A stretch of 64,000 nucleotides of DNA from DAHUXT01 sp036273675 (GTDB taxonomy: Bacteria > Chloroflexota > Ktedonobacteria > Ktedonobacterales > JADMIN01), in the NCBI GenBank assembly GCA_036273675.1, contig DASUHD010000060.1, positions 1-64,000 on the forward strand. The letters run 5' to 3'. Positions 34,217-43,113 of the stretch are shown in pieces; positions within the stretch are counted from its first letter, which is position 1, and the number at the start of each line of letters is the position of its first letter. The notes under the pieces are model-generated. The model was not told where the DNA came from and searched no databases. It worked only from the letters and a program-made list of their open reading frames with translations. Made by a program: the position numbers and the translations under genes.

Positions 34217-35354
34217 TTGGCTCCGCGTGCTGGCCGTGTTAGCTGTCTTCTGGTATCACACGTTTCGTCCCTTCGATGTCACCGACTGGCACGTGAAGAA
34301 CGCGCAACAGAGCCTCGGCGTCACGATCGTGATCACTGCCTTCGCCCTCTGGGGCATGCCCCTGTTCTTTGTGCTGGCAGGAGCAGCGAGCTGGTTTGCG
34401 CTACGCTCCCGCTCGCCTCAGCAGTTTCTCCGTGAGCGCACCCTGCGCCTCCTCGTGCCGCTGCTCGTCGGGTTTCTCCTCTTCAGTACGCTGCAAGCCT
34501 ACTTCGAGGCGCTCAACCACGGGACGTTTGTTGGCTCCTTCCTCCAGTTTCTTCCCTGGTTTTTTGCGCAACCGCAGCTCAGTTGGTATCCGCCCTGGAT
34601 CAACTATCCCTATCATCTCTGGTTTCTGGTGTTTCTCTGGGTCTCCAGCCTGCTCGCGCTTCCGCTTTTCCTGTTCTTACGCGGACCAACGGGAAGCCGT
34701 GTGGTTGACACTCTGGCGGCATGGTGCGCCAGACCGGGTGGGATCTTCCTCTTCATCCTTCCTCTGGCGCTGGTGCGGGAGACCGTGTGGGTCGCGTTTC
34801 CCGATCTGAATGACTGGGGCGACCTGGCGATCTACCTGACGCTCTTCGTGTATGGCTACCTGCTCTTCAGCAGACCCGCATTCCTCGATGCCATCCGCCG
34901 ACAGGGATGGATAGCCCTGGGCCTCGCCATCCTCTGTCTCCTGCTCACCGCAGCGATGTATGCCTTCGGCAATCTGCAGGTGTGGGCGTCCGCCCCCAAC
35001 TACACTCCTGGCGCCCTGATCTATCAAGTGATGCCCATTATCTACGCCTGGGCCTTGCTCGTCTTTGTCCTCTTCTGCGGTAGTCGCTGGCTCAATTTCA
35101 CTACGAAATGGCTCACTGAGGCGAACGAAGCGGTGTTGCCGTTCTATGTCTTGCAGCAACCGGCAATCGTCCTGATCGCGTTCTATGTGGTGCAGTGGCC
35201 GATGGGTATCCTGCCCAAGTGGCTGATCATCAGCACGCTCGCGTTGGCGCTGACGCTAGCGGTGTATACCCTCGTGATCCGGCGGGTGAATTGGGTACGC
35301 TGGTTGTTCGGCATGAAGCCGCACCGTAGCATCGCCGAGAAAGTGAAAGTGTAG
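34155..35354 (+). CDS. Acyltransferase 3 family membrane protein (OpgC-like)
   Basis: About 399 residues with ten membrane helices. RLFYLDWLRVLAVLAVFWYHTFRPF holds the family's catalytic His in the first helix, and the Arg-rich loop FLRERTLRLLVPLLVGF follows, a typical acyltransferase 3 signature. Such proteins acylate (acetyl, succinyl) extracytoplasmic sugars or glycans. ATG 34155 follows GGAGG with six-base spacing; the longer frame lacks one. No glycan genes are adjacent, so the acceptor is unknown. Confidence 0.88.
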   Translation: MVSLQTEQAAPVKQARLFYLDWLRVLAVLAVFWYHTFRPFDVTDWHVKNAQQSLGVTIVITAFALWGMPLFFVLAGAASWFALRSRSPQQFLRERTLRLLVPLLVGFLLFSTLQAYFEALNHGTFVGSFLQFLPWFFAQPQLSWYPPWINYPYHLWFLVFLWVSSLLALPLFLFLRGPTGSRVVDTLAAWCARPGGIFLFILPLALVRETVWVAFPDLNDWGDLAIYLTLFVYGYLLFSRPAFLDAIRRQGWIALGLAILCLLLTAAMYAFGNLQVWASAPNYTPGALIYQVMPIIYAWALLVFVLFCGSRWLNFTTKWLTEANEAVLPFYVLQQPAIVLIAFYVVQWPMGILPKWLIISTLALALTLAVYTLVIRRVNWVRWLFGMKPHRSIAEKVKV

Positions 35355-35437
35355 AATTGCTGAGAAACATGAACGGCAGCGAACAGAAAGAGTACGCGAG
35401 GCGCCAGGCCGAAGCGCTGGGTAACAGGTCCCGGCGT

Positions 35438-35469
35438 GATATTGCGCCCATTTGATATTGCGCCCATTG
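35438..35469 (+). repeat. 16-bp tandem duplication
   Basis: GATATTGCGCCCATTT and GATATTGCGCCCATTG lie side by side between the acyltransferase and pseudouridine synthase genes. Most likely a replication slip; no function implied. Confidence 0.7.
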
Positions 35470-35499
35470 GTGTGGTTTCGGGAGCCGCGAGTAGGCTGG

Positions 35500-36474
35500 C
35501 TAGCCTTGCGCGGCGAGGAAATCGGCCAGGTCCGGCGGCAGCGGCGCGTCAAGGATTAACCACTCGCCCGTCTTCGGGTGGACGAACTCCAGGTGGGTGG
35601 CGTGCAGAAACTGGCGTGGCGGCAGCGGCAGCTGCGTCCGCCCATAGACGCTATCGCCGACAACCGGATGCCCCACTGAGGCGAGATGCACGCGAATCTG
35701 ATGCGTGCGCCCCGTTTCGAGCTGTAGCTCCACCAGTGAGCGCCCGCGAATCTCGCGCAACACCTTGAAGCGCGTGCGCGCCTCGCGTCCGCCGTTGACC
35801 TCGCTCACCAGCGCCATCCGCTGGCGGTGACGCGGATCGCGTCCAATGGGCGCGTCGATCACCCCCTCCGGCGCGGGCATCCGCCCCTCCACCAGCGCCA
35901 GATAGCGCTTGACCGTGCTATGCTCCTTCATCTGCTGGGCCAGCGCGGCGTGCGTCGGCGCATCCTTCGCGATTACAATCAGCCCGGAGGTATCCTTATC
36001 CAGCCGGTGGACAATGCCCGGACGCGAAGCATCGCTGCCAGCTTCCAGCCCAGGCAGGTGCGCCAGCAGCGCATTTACCAGCGTGCCTGTGGCGTGGCCC
36101 GGCGCGGGATGCACCACCAGCCCGGCGGCCTTATCCACCACCAGCAGATGCTCATCCTCATAGACCACCCGAAGCGGAATCGCCTCGGCCTGTGGCGGCG
36201 CCTCACCCTCAGTTGTCCCGACGCCAGCGTTGAGCGCGCCCGCGTCTACCTCGATCCGCTGGCCCACTTCGAGCAGATGGCTCGCACGGACGGCACGCCC
36301 ATTGACGCGCGCCACCCCCGCCTTGATAGCAGCCTGCGCCCGCGTGCGCGATAGTTCGGGGTATAGCTGCGCTAACGCGCGGTCCAGTCGCTCGCCGTCG
36401 AGGGTTTCGGTCACTTCGATGACGGTTGGCGCGGGCATGCTGTCGTCTGAACGCTGCGGCGCGGGCTTGTTCAT
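35500..36474 (-). CDS. rluD: Ribosomal RNA large-subunit pseudouridine synthase, RluD family
   Basis: Contains an N-terminal S4 RNA-binding domain (about residues 20-75, ERLDRALAQLYPELSRTRAQ) and the RluA-type catalytic domain with the nucleophilic Asp in HRLDKDTSG (about residue 155) and the motif ETGRTHQIRVHL. It isomerises uridines in 23S rRNA. The gene directly follows lspA; ATG 36474 has AGGTGG eight bases before it, whereas the GTG at 36486 touches the lspA stop. The lspA-rluD order is common in bacteria. Confidence 0.93.
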   Translation of the reverse strand: MNKPAPQRSDDSMPAPTVIEVTETLDGERLDRALAQLYPELSRTRAQAAIKAGVARVNGRAVRASHLLEVGQRIEVDAGALNAGVGTTEGEAPPQAEAIPLRVVYEDEHLLVVDKAAGLVVHPAPGHATGTLVNALLAHLPGLEAGSDASRPGIVHRLDKDTSGLIVIAKDAPTHAALAQQMKEHSTVKRYLALVEGRMPAPEGVIDAPIGRDPRHRQRMALVSEVNGGREARTRFKVLREIRGRSLVELQLETGRTHQIRVHLASVGHPVVGDSVYGRTQLPLPPRQFLHATHLEFVHPKTGEWLILDAPLPPDLADFLAAQG

Positions 36475-36486
36475 GCGGGCGGCCAC

Positions 36487-37044
36487 CTAGTCCTCCGCTG
36501 GCGTTTCCGCCGTGTCGCTCGCTGAGAGGCTTCTCCGGCTACTGGTAGGGCGCTCGCCCTCCGTACCCATGCGCCAGATCATAAAGGCCAGCAGCACCAC
36601 GCCGATGGAGATGGCGCTATCGGCGACATTGAAGACGGCGAAGTCGAAGTGGATAGCTGGAATCTGAAAGTGGATGAAGTCGACGACGTAGCTGTGCGAG
36701 AAGCGGTCGATCAGGTTGCCGACGGCCCCGCCCAGCACCAGCCCGAATATCAACTTAAGCGCCAGCGAGCCAGTCTCGCGCGAGCGCCAGTAGAGATAGC
36801 CGATGACGCCGATGGCGATGGCGATGAAGAGGAACATCACCGTCTGGCCTTCGAGCAGGCTGAAGGCGACGCCCGGATTCTGTACGTATTCCAGCGAGAG
36901 CGTCTGGCCCAGAATAGGCACAGTATAGCCCTCGGGCTTCGTGCTGAAATAGGAGACGACCCAGTGCTTGGTTAGCTGATCGAGTATGATAATCAGCAGG
37001 CCAAGGCCCACCATCGCCAGATCACGTTGTCGAGCAAGGCTCAT
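36487..37044 (-). CDS. lspA: Lipoprotein signal peptidase (signal peptidase II)
   Basis: A four-helix membrane aspartyl peptidase that cleaves lipidated prolipoproteins. Both catalytic Asp regions are present: GGAVGNLIDRF (about residue 115) and FNVADSAIS (about residue 145). At 185 residues it has a polar C-terminal extension of about 20 residues. The start overlaps the stop of the DksA/TraR-like gene by four bases (ATGA), and rluD follows at once, so three genes form one operon. The lipoproteins in this window are potential substrates. Confidence 0.96.
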   Translation of the reverse strand: MSLARQRDLAMVGLGLLIIILDQLTKHWVVSYFSTKPEGYTVPILGQTLSLEYVQNPGVAFSLLEGQTVMFLFIAIAIGVIGYLYWRSRETGSLALKLIFGLVLGGAVGNLIDRFSHSYVVDFIHFQIPAIHFDFAVFNVADSAISIGVVLLAFMIWRMGTEGERPTSSRRSLSASDTAETPAED

Positions 37045-37433
37045 GAACTCTCCTCACGGGTCGTCTCGCGTTCGACGATCTCCTGACATTCCAGATCATA
37101 TTCGGCATAGGGCAGCGCTTCGAGCCGCCGCGCTTCGATGGGCTTGCCACAGCGCTGGCAGAAGCCATACGTGCCGTCATCCAGCCGCTGTAGCGCCGCC
37201 CGCACCTGCTCCAGCAACGTCCGCGAGTTGCCGAGCACCAGATCGCTGCGTTCGGCATCCGCCATGGCGCCGGCCTCCTCGGCAGAGTGTCCGCGCGTGC
37301 CGCCACTGTCGCTAATCGGGTCCGATGGAATGACGGCCTCATCGCCCTCGGTGCGCTGGTAGATATCATCTTCCAGCCGCTGGCGATCCGCTTCGAGACG
37401 CTGGCGAATCGCCGCCGCATCGTAGTGTACCAT
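37041..37433 (-). CDS. DksA/TraR-type zinc-finger protein lacking one Cys
   Basis: A 130-residue protein with a long helical N-terminus and a C-terminal zinc motif: FCQRCGKPIEARRLEALPYA is typical, but the second pair, usually CxxC, reads DLEC, so only three of four Cys remain. DksA-family proteins bind RNA polymerase through the secondary channel and act with ppGpp; short TraR-like members are widespread and their role in this phylum is not established. First gene of the operon with lspA and rluD. Confidence 0.85.
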   Translation of the reverse strand: MVHYDAAAIRQRLEADRQRLEDDIYQRTEGDEAVIPSDPISDSGGTRGHSAEEAGAMADAERSDLVLGNSRTLLEQVRAALQRLDDGTYGFCQRCGKPIEARRLEALPYAEYDLECQEIVERETTREESS

Positions 37434-37479
37434 AGTCTTCTCCCGGTGAATATGTTATCCAGGCACGCGCGCCCGGATT

Positions 37480-38547
37480 CTATCCCACCGTCGCCTCGCT
37501 CCGCAAGAGTGTTGCCACATCCACCACTGGCAGCGTCTGGGTATCTTCGTTCGCCAGTTCTTCGGCGGCGACCGCATCGTGCAGGTGCTCCAGCAAGAAC
37601 CAGTTATAAGGGTCGGGCCGACAACTGGGATGGTTCTCGCGCGCTCTGGCCAGCGCCTCCTCGGCGGAAATCCCCTCCAGCAGCATCAGCGCGGCGCAAC
37701 AGACCGTCGAGGAGCGATTGACGCCCGCGTAGCAATGCACCAGCACCCGCTGCCCCGCGCGCAGCCGCCCGACGACCCAGCGCGCCTCCGCCAGCAGGTC
37801 ACTCATGTCCATGCCAATAGACATCTCACCCTTGCGGGCGAAACGGTCATTCAGGTGGCGGCCAGCGTGCGCGACCCATGGGTTATCCAACTCGCAGAGA
37901 TTGAGGACGGCGTCAACATCCGGGCGGACAGCGGTCTGGTGGCGCAGACCGCCGATGAAGAGCCGGTAGCGATAGCGGCGGTTGCCGAGTGCAATGGTGA
38001 TTGGGTCGCCGTTAAACCGATGCAACACCTTCTGGCGCTCAGGCACCAGGCCCACGGGATGGGGCGGCGTGTTGGACCAGCGCCGCAGAAACGTGACTGG
38101 TTGCGAGTCGCCAGTACGGTCTTCTACCACGAAATCGCTGGCTCGCAGCATACAATCAGCCGACTCCTGGGTAAAGATGAGGACAATCTTGCCGAGGTCA
38201 GGCCCGCTCCAATGGAGCACGCCCATAATCGTGCGCACGCCATGCTCAGGAGGCACATGGTCGAGTTGTTCCAGAACCGGGCTGCGCTGAACCCACTCAC
38301 TGCCAACAAAGCGGAGCGTTCGGGGATGGTATTCCGCCTCGACCCGCTCCTCCGGCCAGAGCGGCGTGCCACAGGGCTGTGGCGGCTTCACCAGCCGAAG
38401 CTCCTCGAAGTCGAAGAGGATGTCGATGGCGTTCTCGTCGCTGGTGGAGGGTTCTTCACGAATGGCGACCAGACGCGCGCCAAAGAGGATATCGTGGTAG
38501 GGGAAGGGGTGGTTCCGAATACGAATGCGTGAGGATTCTTTGCCCAT
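37480..38547 (-). CDS. Dual-specificity protein phosphatase with an unknown N-terminal domain
   Basis: The C-terminal part (about residues 190-320) is a cysteine phosphatase of the DSP type: VLVHCYAGVNRSSTV has the Cys-x5-Arg P-loop, and the general-acid Asp lies in the upstream strand region. The first 185 residues match nothing I know; they include RYRLFIGGLRHQ at the junction. AAGGATGA precedes the ATG. With a Ser/Thr kinase gene 1.2 kb away, reversible phosphorylation in this neighbourhood is plausible but unproven. Confidence 0.8.
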   Translation of the reverse strand: MGKESSRIRIRNHPFPYHDILFGARLVAIREEPSTSDENAIDILFDFEELRLVKPPQPCGTPLWPEERVEAEYHPRTLRFVGSEWVQRSPVLEQLDHVPPEHGVRTIMGVLHWSGPDLGKIVLIFTQESADCMLRASDFVVEDRTGDSQPVTFLRRWSNTPPHPVGLVPERQKVLHRFNGDPITIALGNRRYRYRLFIGGLRHQTAVRPDVDAVLNLCELDNPWVAHAGRHLNDRFARKGEMSIGMDMSDLLAEARWVVGRLRAGQRVLVHCYAGVNRSSTVCCAALMLLEGISAEEALARARENHPSCRPDPYNWFLLEHLHDAVAAEELANEDTQTLPVVDVATLLRSEATVG

Positions 38548-38728
38548 CAATCATTCATCCTTTGAGGTGTTGAGTGGTACCACCAGGCATGGTACGGAGC
38601 AGAGCGCGGACGGCGGAGCGGAGAGAGCGAACAGAGCGAACAGAGCAAGGCTCAGCAATGCTGGCAGAGCGCCACGCCACCTCGGCGGCTTCATGACTCA
38701 CCGATGGACGCTAGCGCTCCGCCCCGAA

Positions 38729-39559
38729 TTATCGTTTGGCCTGGCGGCGGCGGCGCAGACGATCCGCCGAGCGCACCTGCTCATATTCCGAGTCGTGCGC
38801 AGCACTTGCGCTCTGTGCGCCGTTCGTCCCTTTGGCCGTGCTAGCGCTGGCGCTCTTGCCGCTATCACTGCCTTTGGCCGCTGCGACTGGCTTGGGCGCG
38901 GCTTTGGCAGTGGAAGTGGATTTCGCGCCATTTTTGCCACCCTTGGTTCCCTTGGCGCTCGCCTGCGCCTGGAGCTGCGCCTGCGTCTCGGCATAGCGAC
39001 GCTGCGACCGCGTTTTATGGGGGCCAGTGGACGCGCCGGTCACCGTCTTATTCGACGTTGAGCCACCCGCGGTCTGCCGCTGGGCGCGCTGCTGCGCCTG
39101 GGCGCGTGCGCCGAAGAAATCGCGCGGGATGAGGTTGAAGCGAATCAGCAGGAACCAGAGGCCAATCACCGCGCCGCCATAGAGTAGCAAGAACGGCGTC
39201 ACCCAGCCCAGCAGCGGGGTGTTGGGTGGCAGCAGATGGAGCGTTTCGAGCGGCGGCTTCTGTCCGGGTTGGGTCAGCCATCCATCGACGATCAACAGGA
39301 TATACATGATGAACTGCGAGGCGATGAACCAGATCAGGATGCCAAAGAACGACTTGAAGATCGTGCCGCCCGCGCGCTGCCGGGGCTTGCCGTTGGCGCT
39401 GGGCGCGGTGGTGAGCGGTGAACGCAGCCGTGACAGCCAGTTGCCCTTCGGGGCGGATGAGGTCGCCGGTGGTGTCGTGGATGCTGGCGCACTTGCGCGC
39501 TGCGTCCCCTTGGGCGGCGACTTTACCGCTGGTGGTGTCTGTTCTTTCGTCTGCGCCAT
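38729..39559 (-). CDS. Membrane protein with low-complexity basic tail
   Basis: About 276 residues. A Thr/Pro/Ser-rich start is followed by two membrane helices (FKSFFGILIWFIASQFIMYI and LGWVTPFLLLYGGAVIGLWF), then 130 residues rich in Ala, Lys, Ser, Gln and Thr with many basic residues. No domain was recognised. ATG 39559 is chosen because GGAGG lies ten bases before it. The disordered basic tail is probably cytosolic and could bind nucleic acid or acidic partners. Confidence 0.7.
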   Translation of the reverse strand: MAQTKEQTPPAVKSPPKGTQRASAPASTTPPATSSAPKGNWLSRLRSPLTTAPSANGKPRQRAGGTIFKSFFGILIWFIASQFIMYILLIVDGWLTQPGQKPPLETLHLLPPNTPLLGWVTPFLLLYGGAVIGLWFLLIRFNLIPRDFFGARAQAQQRAQRQTAGGSTSNKTVTGASTGPHKTRSQRRYAETQAQLQAQASAKGTKGGKNGAKSTSTAKAAPKPVAAAKGSDSGKSASASTAKGTNGAQSASAAHDSEYEQVRSADRLRRRRQAKR

Positions 39560-39766
39560 ACTGATCCTGCCTCCGCGCTGCCTGCGCCGCATTCCTGAAT
39601 ACGTGAGTGATACCAAAATATTCCAACCAGATTCACCATGCGTGTTGTCCTTCAATAACGACATTCACACGCACGCGGCCTTCATCCCTCAGTATACACT
39701 ACGTTGGCCGCGCGTTGGCGCCGCAACGATGGCCAGTTTGCCGCGTTTCCTCTCGCGGTCCCGCGC

Positions 39767-40813
39767 CTACCAGTCGTTGCGTTGACGGCGGATCGGCGGC
39801 GCTCCGGTGTCTGGCGGCAAGGTGCGCAACGGGTTGTGCGCGGGGTTATGCGCCTGGTGATGTGGCGACTGATGTGGCGACTGATGTGGCGACTGATGCG
39901 GCGGTCCCATCGTCGAGAGGCGCGGTGGCGCGGTGGGGGGTATGGGCTTGGCGGGGAGGGGCAGCGGCGCGGTCGAGATATGGGACAGTTGCATCTGGAA
40001 GTTGCGCAAGTCGCGGTGCAGCTCGCCCGCGTCGTGGTAGCGGTATTCCAGGTCACGCGCCATCGCGCGCCCAATGATATGTTCCAGTTCGGGCGGCACC
40101 GACGCCACCAGCCGACTCGGCGGCTTCGCCGTCCCCGAAAGAATCGCGTCGCTCATCTCGGTGAGCGTCTGGCCGCGATAGGGACGGTGACCGGTGAGCA
40201 TCTCGTACATCGTGATGCCGAGCGCATAGACATCGGCGCGCCCATCCAGGGTATGCCCCAGCAGCTGTTCCGGCGCAACATAATAGAGACTGCCCACAAC
40301 GGTACCCGCCACGGTGATGCTGCGGGCGCCCTCGATGCGGGCCAGGCCGAAATCCAGCACTTTGACACGGCAGCGCTCGTTCACCAGCAGGTTATCGGGC
40401 TTGATGTCGCGGTGAACGAGCCGCCCCTGGCGGTGGGCGTAGGCCAGCGCGTCGGCGGTCTGCATGGCGATCTCGACCACCGTTTCCAGCGGCAACCGCT
40501 GGCGCTCTTTGAGCATCTGGCCAGCCGTCGAGCCAGGGAAATACTCCATCACGAAGTAGATATGCTCACCGTGGCGCCCGGCGTCATAGACCCGCACGAT
40601 ATTCGGGTGATCGAGCGACGAGACGACGCGCGCCTCACGAATAAAGCGGGTAATGAACGAGACATCTGTGGCAAGCTCATCGAGCAGCACCTTGACCGCC
40701 ACGGTGGCGCGCTTGGGAAGGTAGGTTGCCCGATAGACCGCCCCCATCGAGCCTGAGCCGAGCTCGGCATCCAGCACATAGTCGCCCAGTTGCTGTCCAA
40801 CGAGTGAGCGCAA
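39767..40813 (-). CDS. Serine/threonine protein kinase (soluble, PknB-like)
   Basis: All kinase motifs are present: glycine loop LGSGSMGAVYRA, VAVKVLL, HRDIKPDNLL, DFG in VLDFGLARIEG, and VAPEQLLG. The kinase domain fills residues 10-270; the rest is a Pro-rich tail with a repeat of PHQS. There is no membrane helix or sensor domain. TTG 40813 is the likely start because AGGGGG lies six bases before it, while the longer frame lacks a ribosome site. Substrates unknown. Confidence 0.92.
   Translation of the reverse strand: MRSLVGQQLGDYVLDAELGSGSMGAVYRATYLPKRATVAVKVLLDELATDVSFITRFIREARVVSSLDHPNIVRVYDAGRHGEHIYFVMEYFPGSTAGQMLKERQRLPLETVVEIAMQTADALAYAHRQGRLVHRDIKPDNLLVNERCRVKVLDFGLARIEGARSITVAGTVVGSLYYVAPEQLLGHTLDGRADVYALGITMYEMLTGHRPYRGQTLTEMSDAILSGTAKPPSRLVASVPPELEHIIGRAMARDLEYRYHDAGELHRDLRNFQMQLSHISTAPLPLPAKPIPPTAPPRLSTMGPPHQSPHQSPHQSPHHQAHNPAHNPLRTLPPDTGAPPIRRQRNDW
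39859..39894 (-). repeat. Three exact 12-bp tandem repeats in the kinase tail
   Basis: GATGTGGCGACT is repeated three times without change and encodes the PHQS units of the kinase tail. Such exact in-frame repeats can vary in number by slippage. Confidence 0.85.
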
Positions 40814-40924
40814 GGTGATCCCCCTGACCGTGGCCGCCAAACATCGTCGTTCTGGCTATTCTGGTGACTTTGACGAGGGAATGCGGCGTCAGTCACCCGC
40901 GCACGCTTGCAATGTACGAAAGGC

Positions 40925-41869
40925 CTATTTGCTGGCGGGCTTTGGCGGCGCGTAGCCATCCGCTTCGCCCTCAGCCTGACCATCGGCGGGCGACTTCCCC
41001 TGGCCGGAAGCGTCAGACACGGCGGTCTGAGTATCCTCGGCGCGGAGCGTGGCGATGACCTCGGCGCTCATTTTGGCGCTCTGGCCCGCCCCTGGGAACG
41101 TCCGCTCGCGCACCTCGGCGACGTACGCCTGAGCCGCCTCGCGCATGGCCGCGCCCAGCTCCGCGAAACGGCGGGTATGGCGCGGCGTGAAATCCGGGAA
41201 TAGCCCCATGATGTCATGCACCACCTGCACCTCGCCGTCGCAATACGGACCCGCGCCGATACCGATGGTGGGAATGCTGGTGCGCTCCGACACCAGCCGC
41301 GCCAGCTCCGCCGGGACCAGCTCCAGCACGACGGCGAATGCGCCCGCCTCTTCCAACGCCAACACATCGTCCAGCAAGAGACGCGCCGCCCGTTCGGTCT
41401 TGCCCTGCACCTTGAAGCCGCCAGTGACGTTGACCGACTGTGGCGTGAGGCCAACGTGACCCATGACGGGGATGCCCGCCTCGGTCAGCGCCCGCACGCT
41501 GGCGGCCACGCGACGTCCGCCCTCCAGTTTGACGGCCTGGGGCGCGGCTTCTTTCATAATGCGAATGGCCGCGCGCATCGTCTCTTCGGTCGAGACCTGG
41601 AATGAACCGAACGGGAGATCGCCCACGATGAGCGCGTGTTCGGTCCCGCGTACGACCGCCTGCGTATGGCGAATGATGTCATCGACCGTGACGGGGAGCG
41701 TCGTCGGATGGCCAAGCACCACCATGCCCATGCTGTCGCCGACCAACAGGATGTGCAGCCCGGCGGAATCCAGAATCTGCGCGGTGGGATAGTCGTAAGC
41801 CGTCAACATGGCGATGCGCTCACCACGTGTCTTCATTTCGCGAAGTTGATCGGGTGTGACGCGCGACAT
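40925..41869 (-). CDS. panB: 3-methyl-2-oxobutanoate hydroxymethyltransferase
   Basis: First step of pantothenate synthesis: transfers a hydroxymethyl group from methylene-tetrahydrofolate to ketoisovalerate. Signature segments are LTAYDYPTAQILD, LLVGDSMGMVVLGH (metal Asp), VGDLPFGSFQ, VKLEGG and GHVGLTPQSVN; EGG and the catalytic Glu in VLELVP fit. ATG 41869 follows GGAGGGA, which removes the 28-residue longer form. About 45 extra C-terminal residues (Gly/Asp/Ala-rich) exceed the usual length. panC and panD are not nearby. Confidence 0.95.
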   Translation of the reverse strand: MSRVTPDQLREMKTRGERIAMLTAYDYPTAQILDSAGLHILLVGDSMGMVVLGHPTTLPVTVDDIIRHTQAVVRGTEHALIVGDLPFGSFQVSTEETMRAAIRIMKEAAPQAVKLEGGRRVAASVRALTEAGIPVMGHVGLTPQSVNVTGGFKVQGKTERAARLLLDDVLALEEAGAFAVVLELVPAELARLVSERTSIPTIGIGAGPYCDGEVQVVHDIMGLFPDFTPRHTRRFAELGAAMREAAQAYVAEVRERTFPGAGQSAKMSAEVIATLRAEDTQTAVSDASGQGKSPADGQAEGEADGYAPPKPASK

Positions 41870-42029
41870 GGAAATCCCTCCAATTGTTTGCGGCTTGCCT
41901 GGTGAACGTCTTTTCTGGGGACGCCAGCGCACCCTGATTGTATCGCACAGCATCCGGTTATGCGCGGGCGAATTGCCGCCAATTTCGCTTCTTCGTCTCG
42001 CTCACGTTTGGGTCACAACCAGACACCTG

Positions 42030-42061
42030 TTGACGCATACAGTTAGGCCATGCTAATATCC
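42030..42061 (+). promoter_or_regulatory. Promoter with iron-box-like operator before the FTR1 gene
   Basis: TTGACG (42030) and TAATAT (42054) are 18 bp apart. TTAGGCCATGCTAATAT (from 42043) overlaps the -10 and resembles the DtxR/IdeR consensus TTAGG..AGCCTAA (11 of 19 positions in my alignment). Iron-dependent repression of an iron permease is the natural reading, but the match is partial. The rest of the 314-base space holds nothing notable. Confidence 0.5.
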
Positions 42062-42183
42062 GAGTAGATAACTCAGATTTAGCCTCGCACTTTCTCCGAG
42101 ACACATGGGTGCATGGCGCATTCATGCGGTGCGGCGATACGGTGATACAGCGATAGACGGCGAGCCTTAGAAAAGAGTGTAGC

Positions 42184-43038
42184 GTGGTCACAACGTTTGT
42201 GCTATTCCTGCGCGAGGGTCTGGAAGCCGCTCTGGTGATTGGCATGTTGCTGGCGGCGCTTCGCCAGATGGGACAGACATCGCAGATGCGCGCGGTATGG
42301 GCAGGGGCGGCGCTGGCGATTGTGGCCGCGCTCGGCGGCGGTATCGCGGTCTACGCCACCATCCACGAATACGAGGACACCACATTTGCAGCAGTCTTTG
42401 AGGCCATTACGTTTCTGGTCGCGGTGGTCCTACTGACCTCGGTGACCTTCTGGATGCAGCGCCACAGCCGAACTCTGAAGGGTGAGATCACCGCGAAGGC
42501 GGGCGCGGCGGGGTCGGGGCTGGCGCTTGGTCTGCTTGCCTTCACCACCGTGGGCCGCGAGGCGATCGAGACGGCAGTCTTCACGCTGGCCACCGCCTTC
42601 CAGGGCGACGCAGCGCTCGTGGTGCTGGGCGCGCTGCTGGGGCTGCTGGCGGCCATCGGCCTCTGCGTGCTGATCTATCGTCTCGGCTATCGTCTCGACT
42701 TTCGCATTTTCTTCCGCGTGATGGGCATCGTGCTGATCTTCTTCGCGGCTGGCCTGCTGGGCAGCGCCGTCGGCCAGATGCAGACGCTGGGCTGGCTGCC
42801 ATTCGGGACGGCGCACCTCTGGGATCTGCGGGCGGTCCTGAGCGACGAGAGCACGGTTGGCGGGCTGCTGCACGGTCTGCTGGGCTACAGCGACAATCCG
42901 ACAGTGCTCCAGGCCATCGCCTATACCCTCTACCTGGTGGTCGCGGGCGGCCTCTTCTGGCGCGAGACGCGCAAACACGCGCCCATCGCGCAACCCGCCA
43001 GCAGCGCAGCAACGACCGTTTCGAGCACCGCTCAATAA
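42184..43038 (+). CDS. FTR1-family high-affinity iron permease (EfeU-like)
   Basis: A seven-helix membrane permease for ferric iron. Both REGLE-type motifs are present: FLREGLEAALV (about residue 10) and VGREAIETAVF (about residue 120), whose Glu residues carry iron. Length 284, typical. The GTG start has only a weak ribosome site. Partner genes efeO and efeB are not adjacent, so it may work with an oxidase encoded elsewhere. Upstream promoter suggests iron control. Confidence 0.92.
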   Translation: MVTTFVLFLREGLEAALVIGMLLAALRQMGQTSQMRAVWAGAALAIVAALGGGIAVYATIHEYEDTTFAAVFEAITFLVAVVLLTSVTFWMQRHSRTLKGEITAKAGAAGSGLALGLLAFTTVGREAIETAVFTLATAFQGDAALVVLGALLGLLAAIGLCVLIYRLGYRLDFRIFFRVMGIVLIFFAAGLLGSAVGQMQTLGWLPFGTAHLWDLRAVLSDESTVGGLLHGLLGYSDNPTVLQAIAYTLYLVVAGGLFWRETRKHAPIAQPASSAATTVSSTAQ

Positions 43039-43076
43039 CGACCGCATCCATACATACGCCATCTGTACCTGATATA

Positions 43077-43113
43077 CCCAGCCACGAGGGCTTGTGGCTG
43101 GGCGCCTGTTTTT
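43077..43113 (+). terminator. Rho-independent terminator of the FTR1 gene
   Basis: CCCAGCCAC and GTGGCTGGG form a perfect 9-bp stem with an 8-base loop; five T residues follow after a short spacer. It is 39 bases after the stop codon. Confidence 0.85.

Noticed and set aside
34037..35354. Toxin-antitoxin-like pair (small frame overlapping the next gene)
   Set aside because: The second gene is a ten-helix acyltransferase and the small peptide has no toxin or antitoxin features.
38577..38595. GTACCA-TGGTAC hairpin resembling a T-box element (GGTGGTACC)
   Set aside because: Only part of the T-box core matches, there is no specifier loop or terminator, and the downstream gene is a phosphatase, not an amino-acid gene.
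39859..39894. Repeat array that might be a small CRISPR
   Set aside because: Units are 12 bp with no spacers and encode part of the kinase tail.
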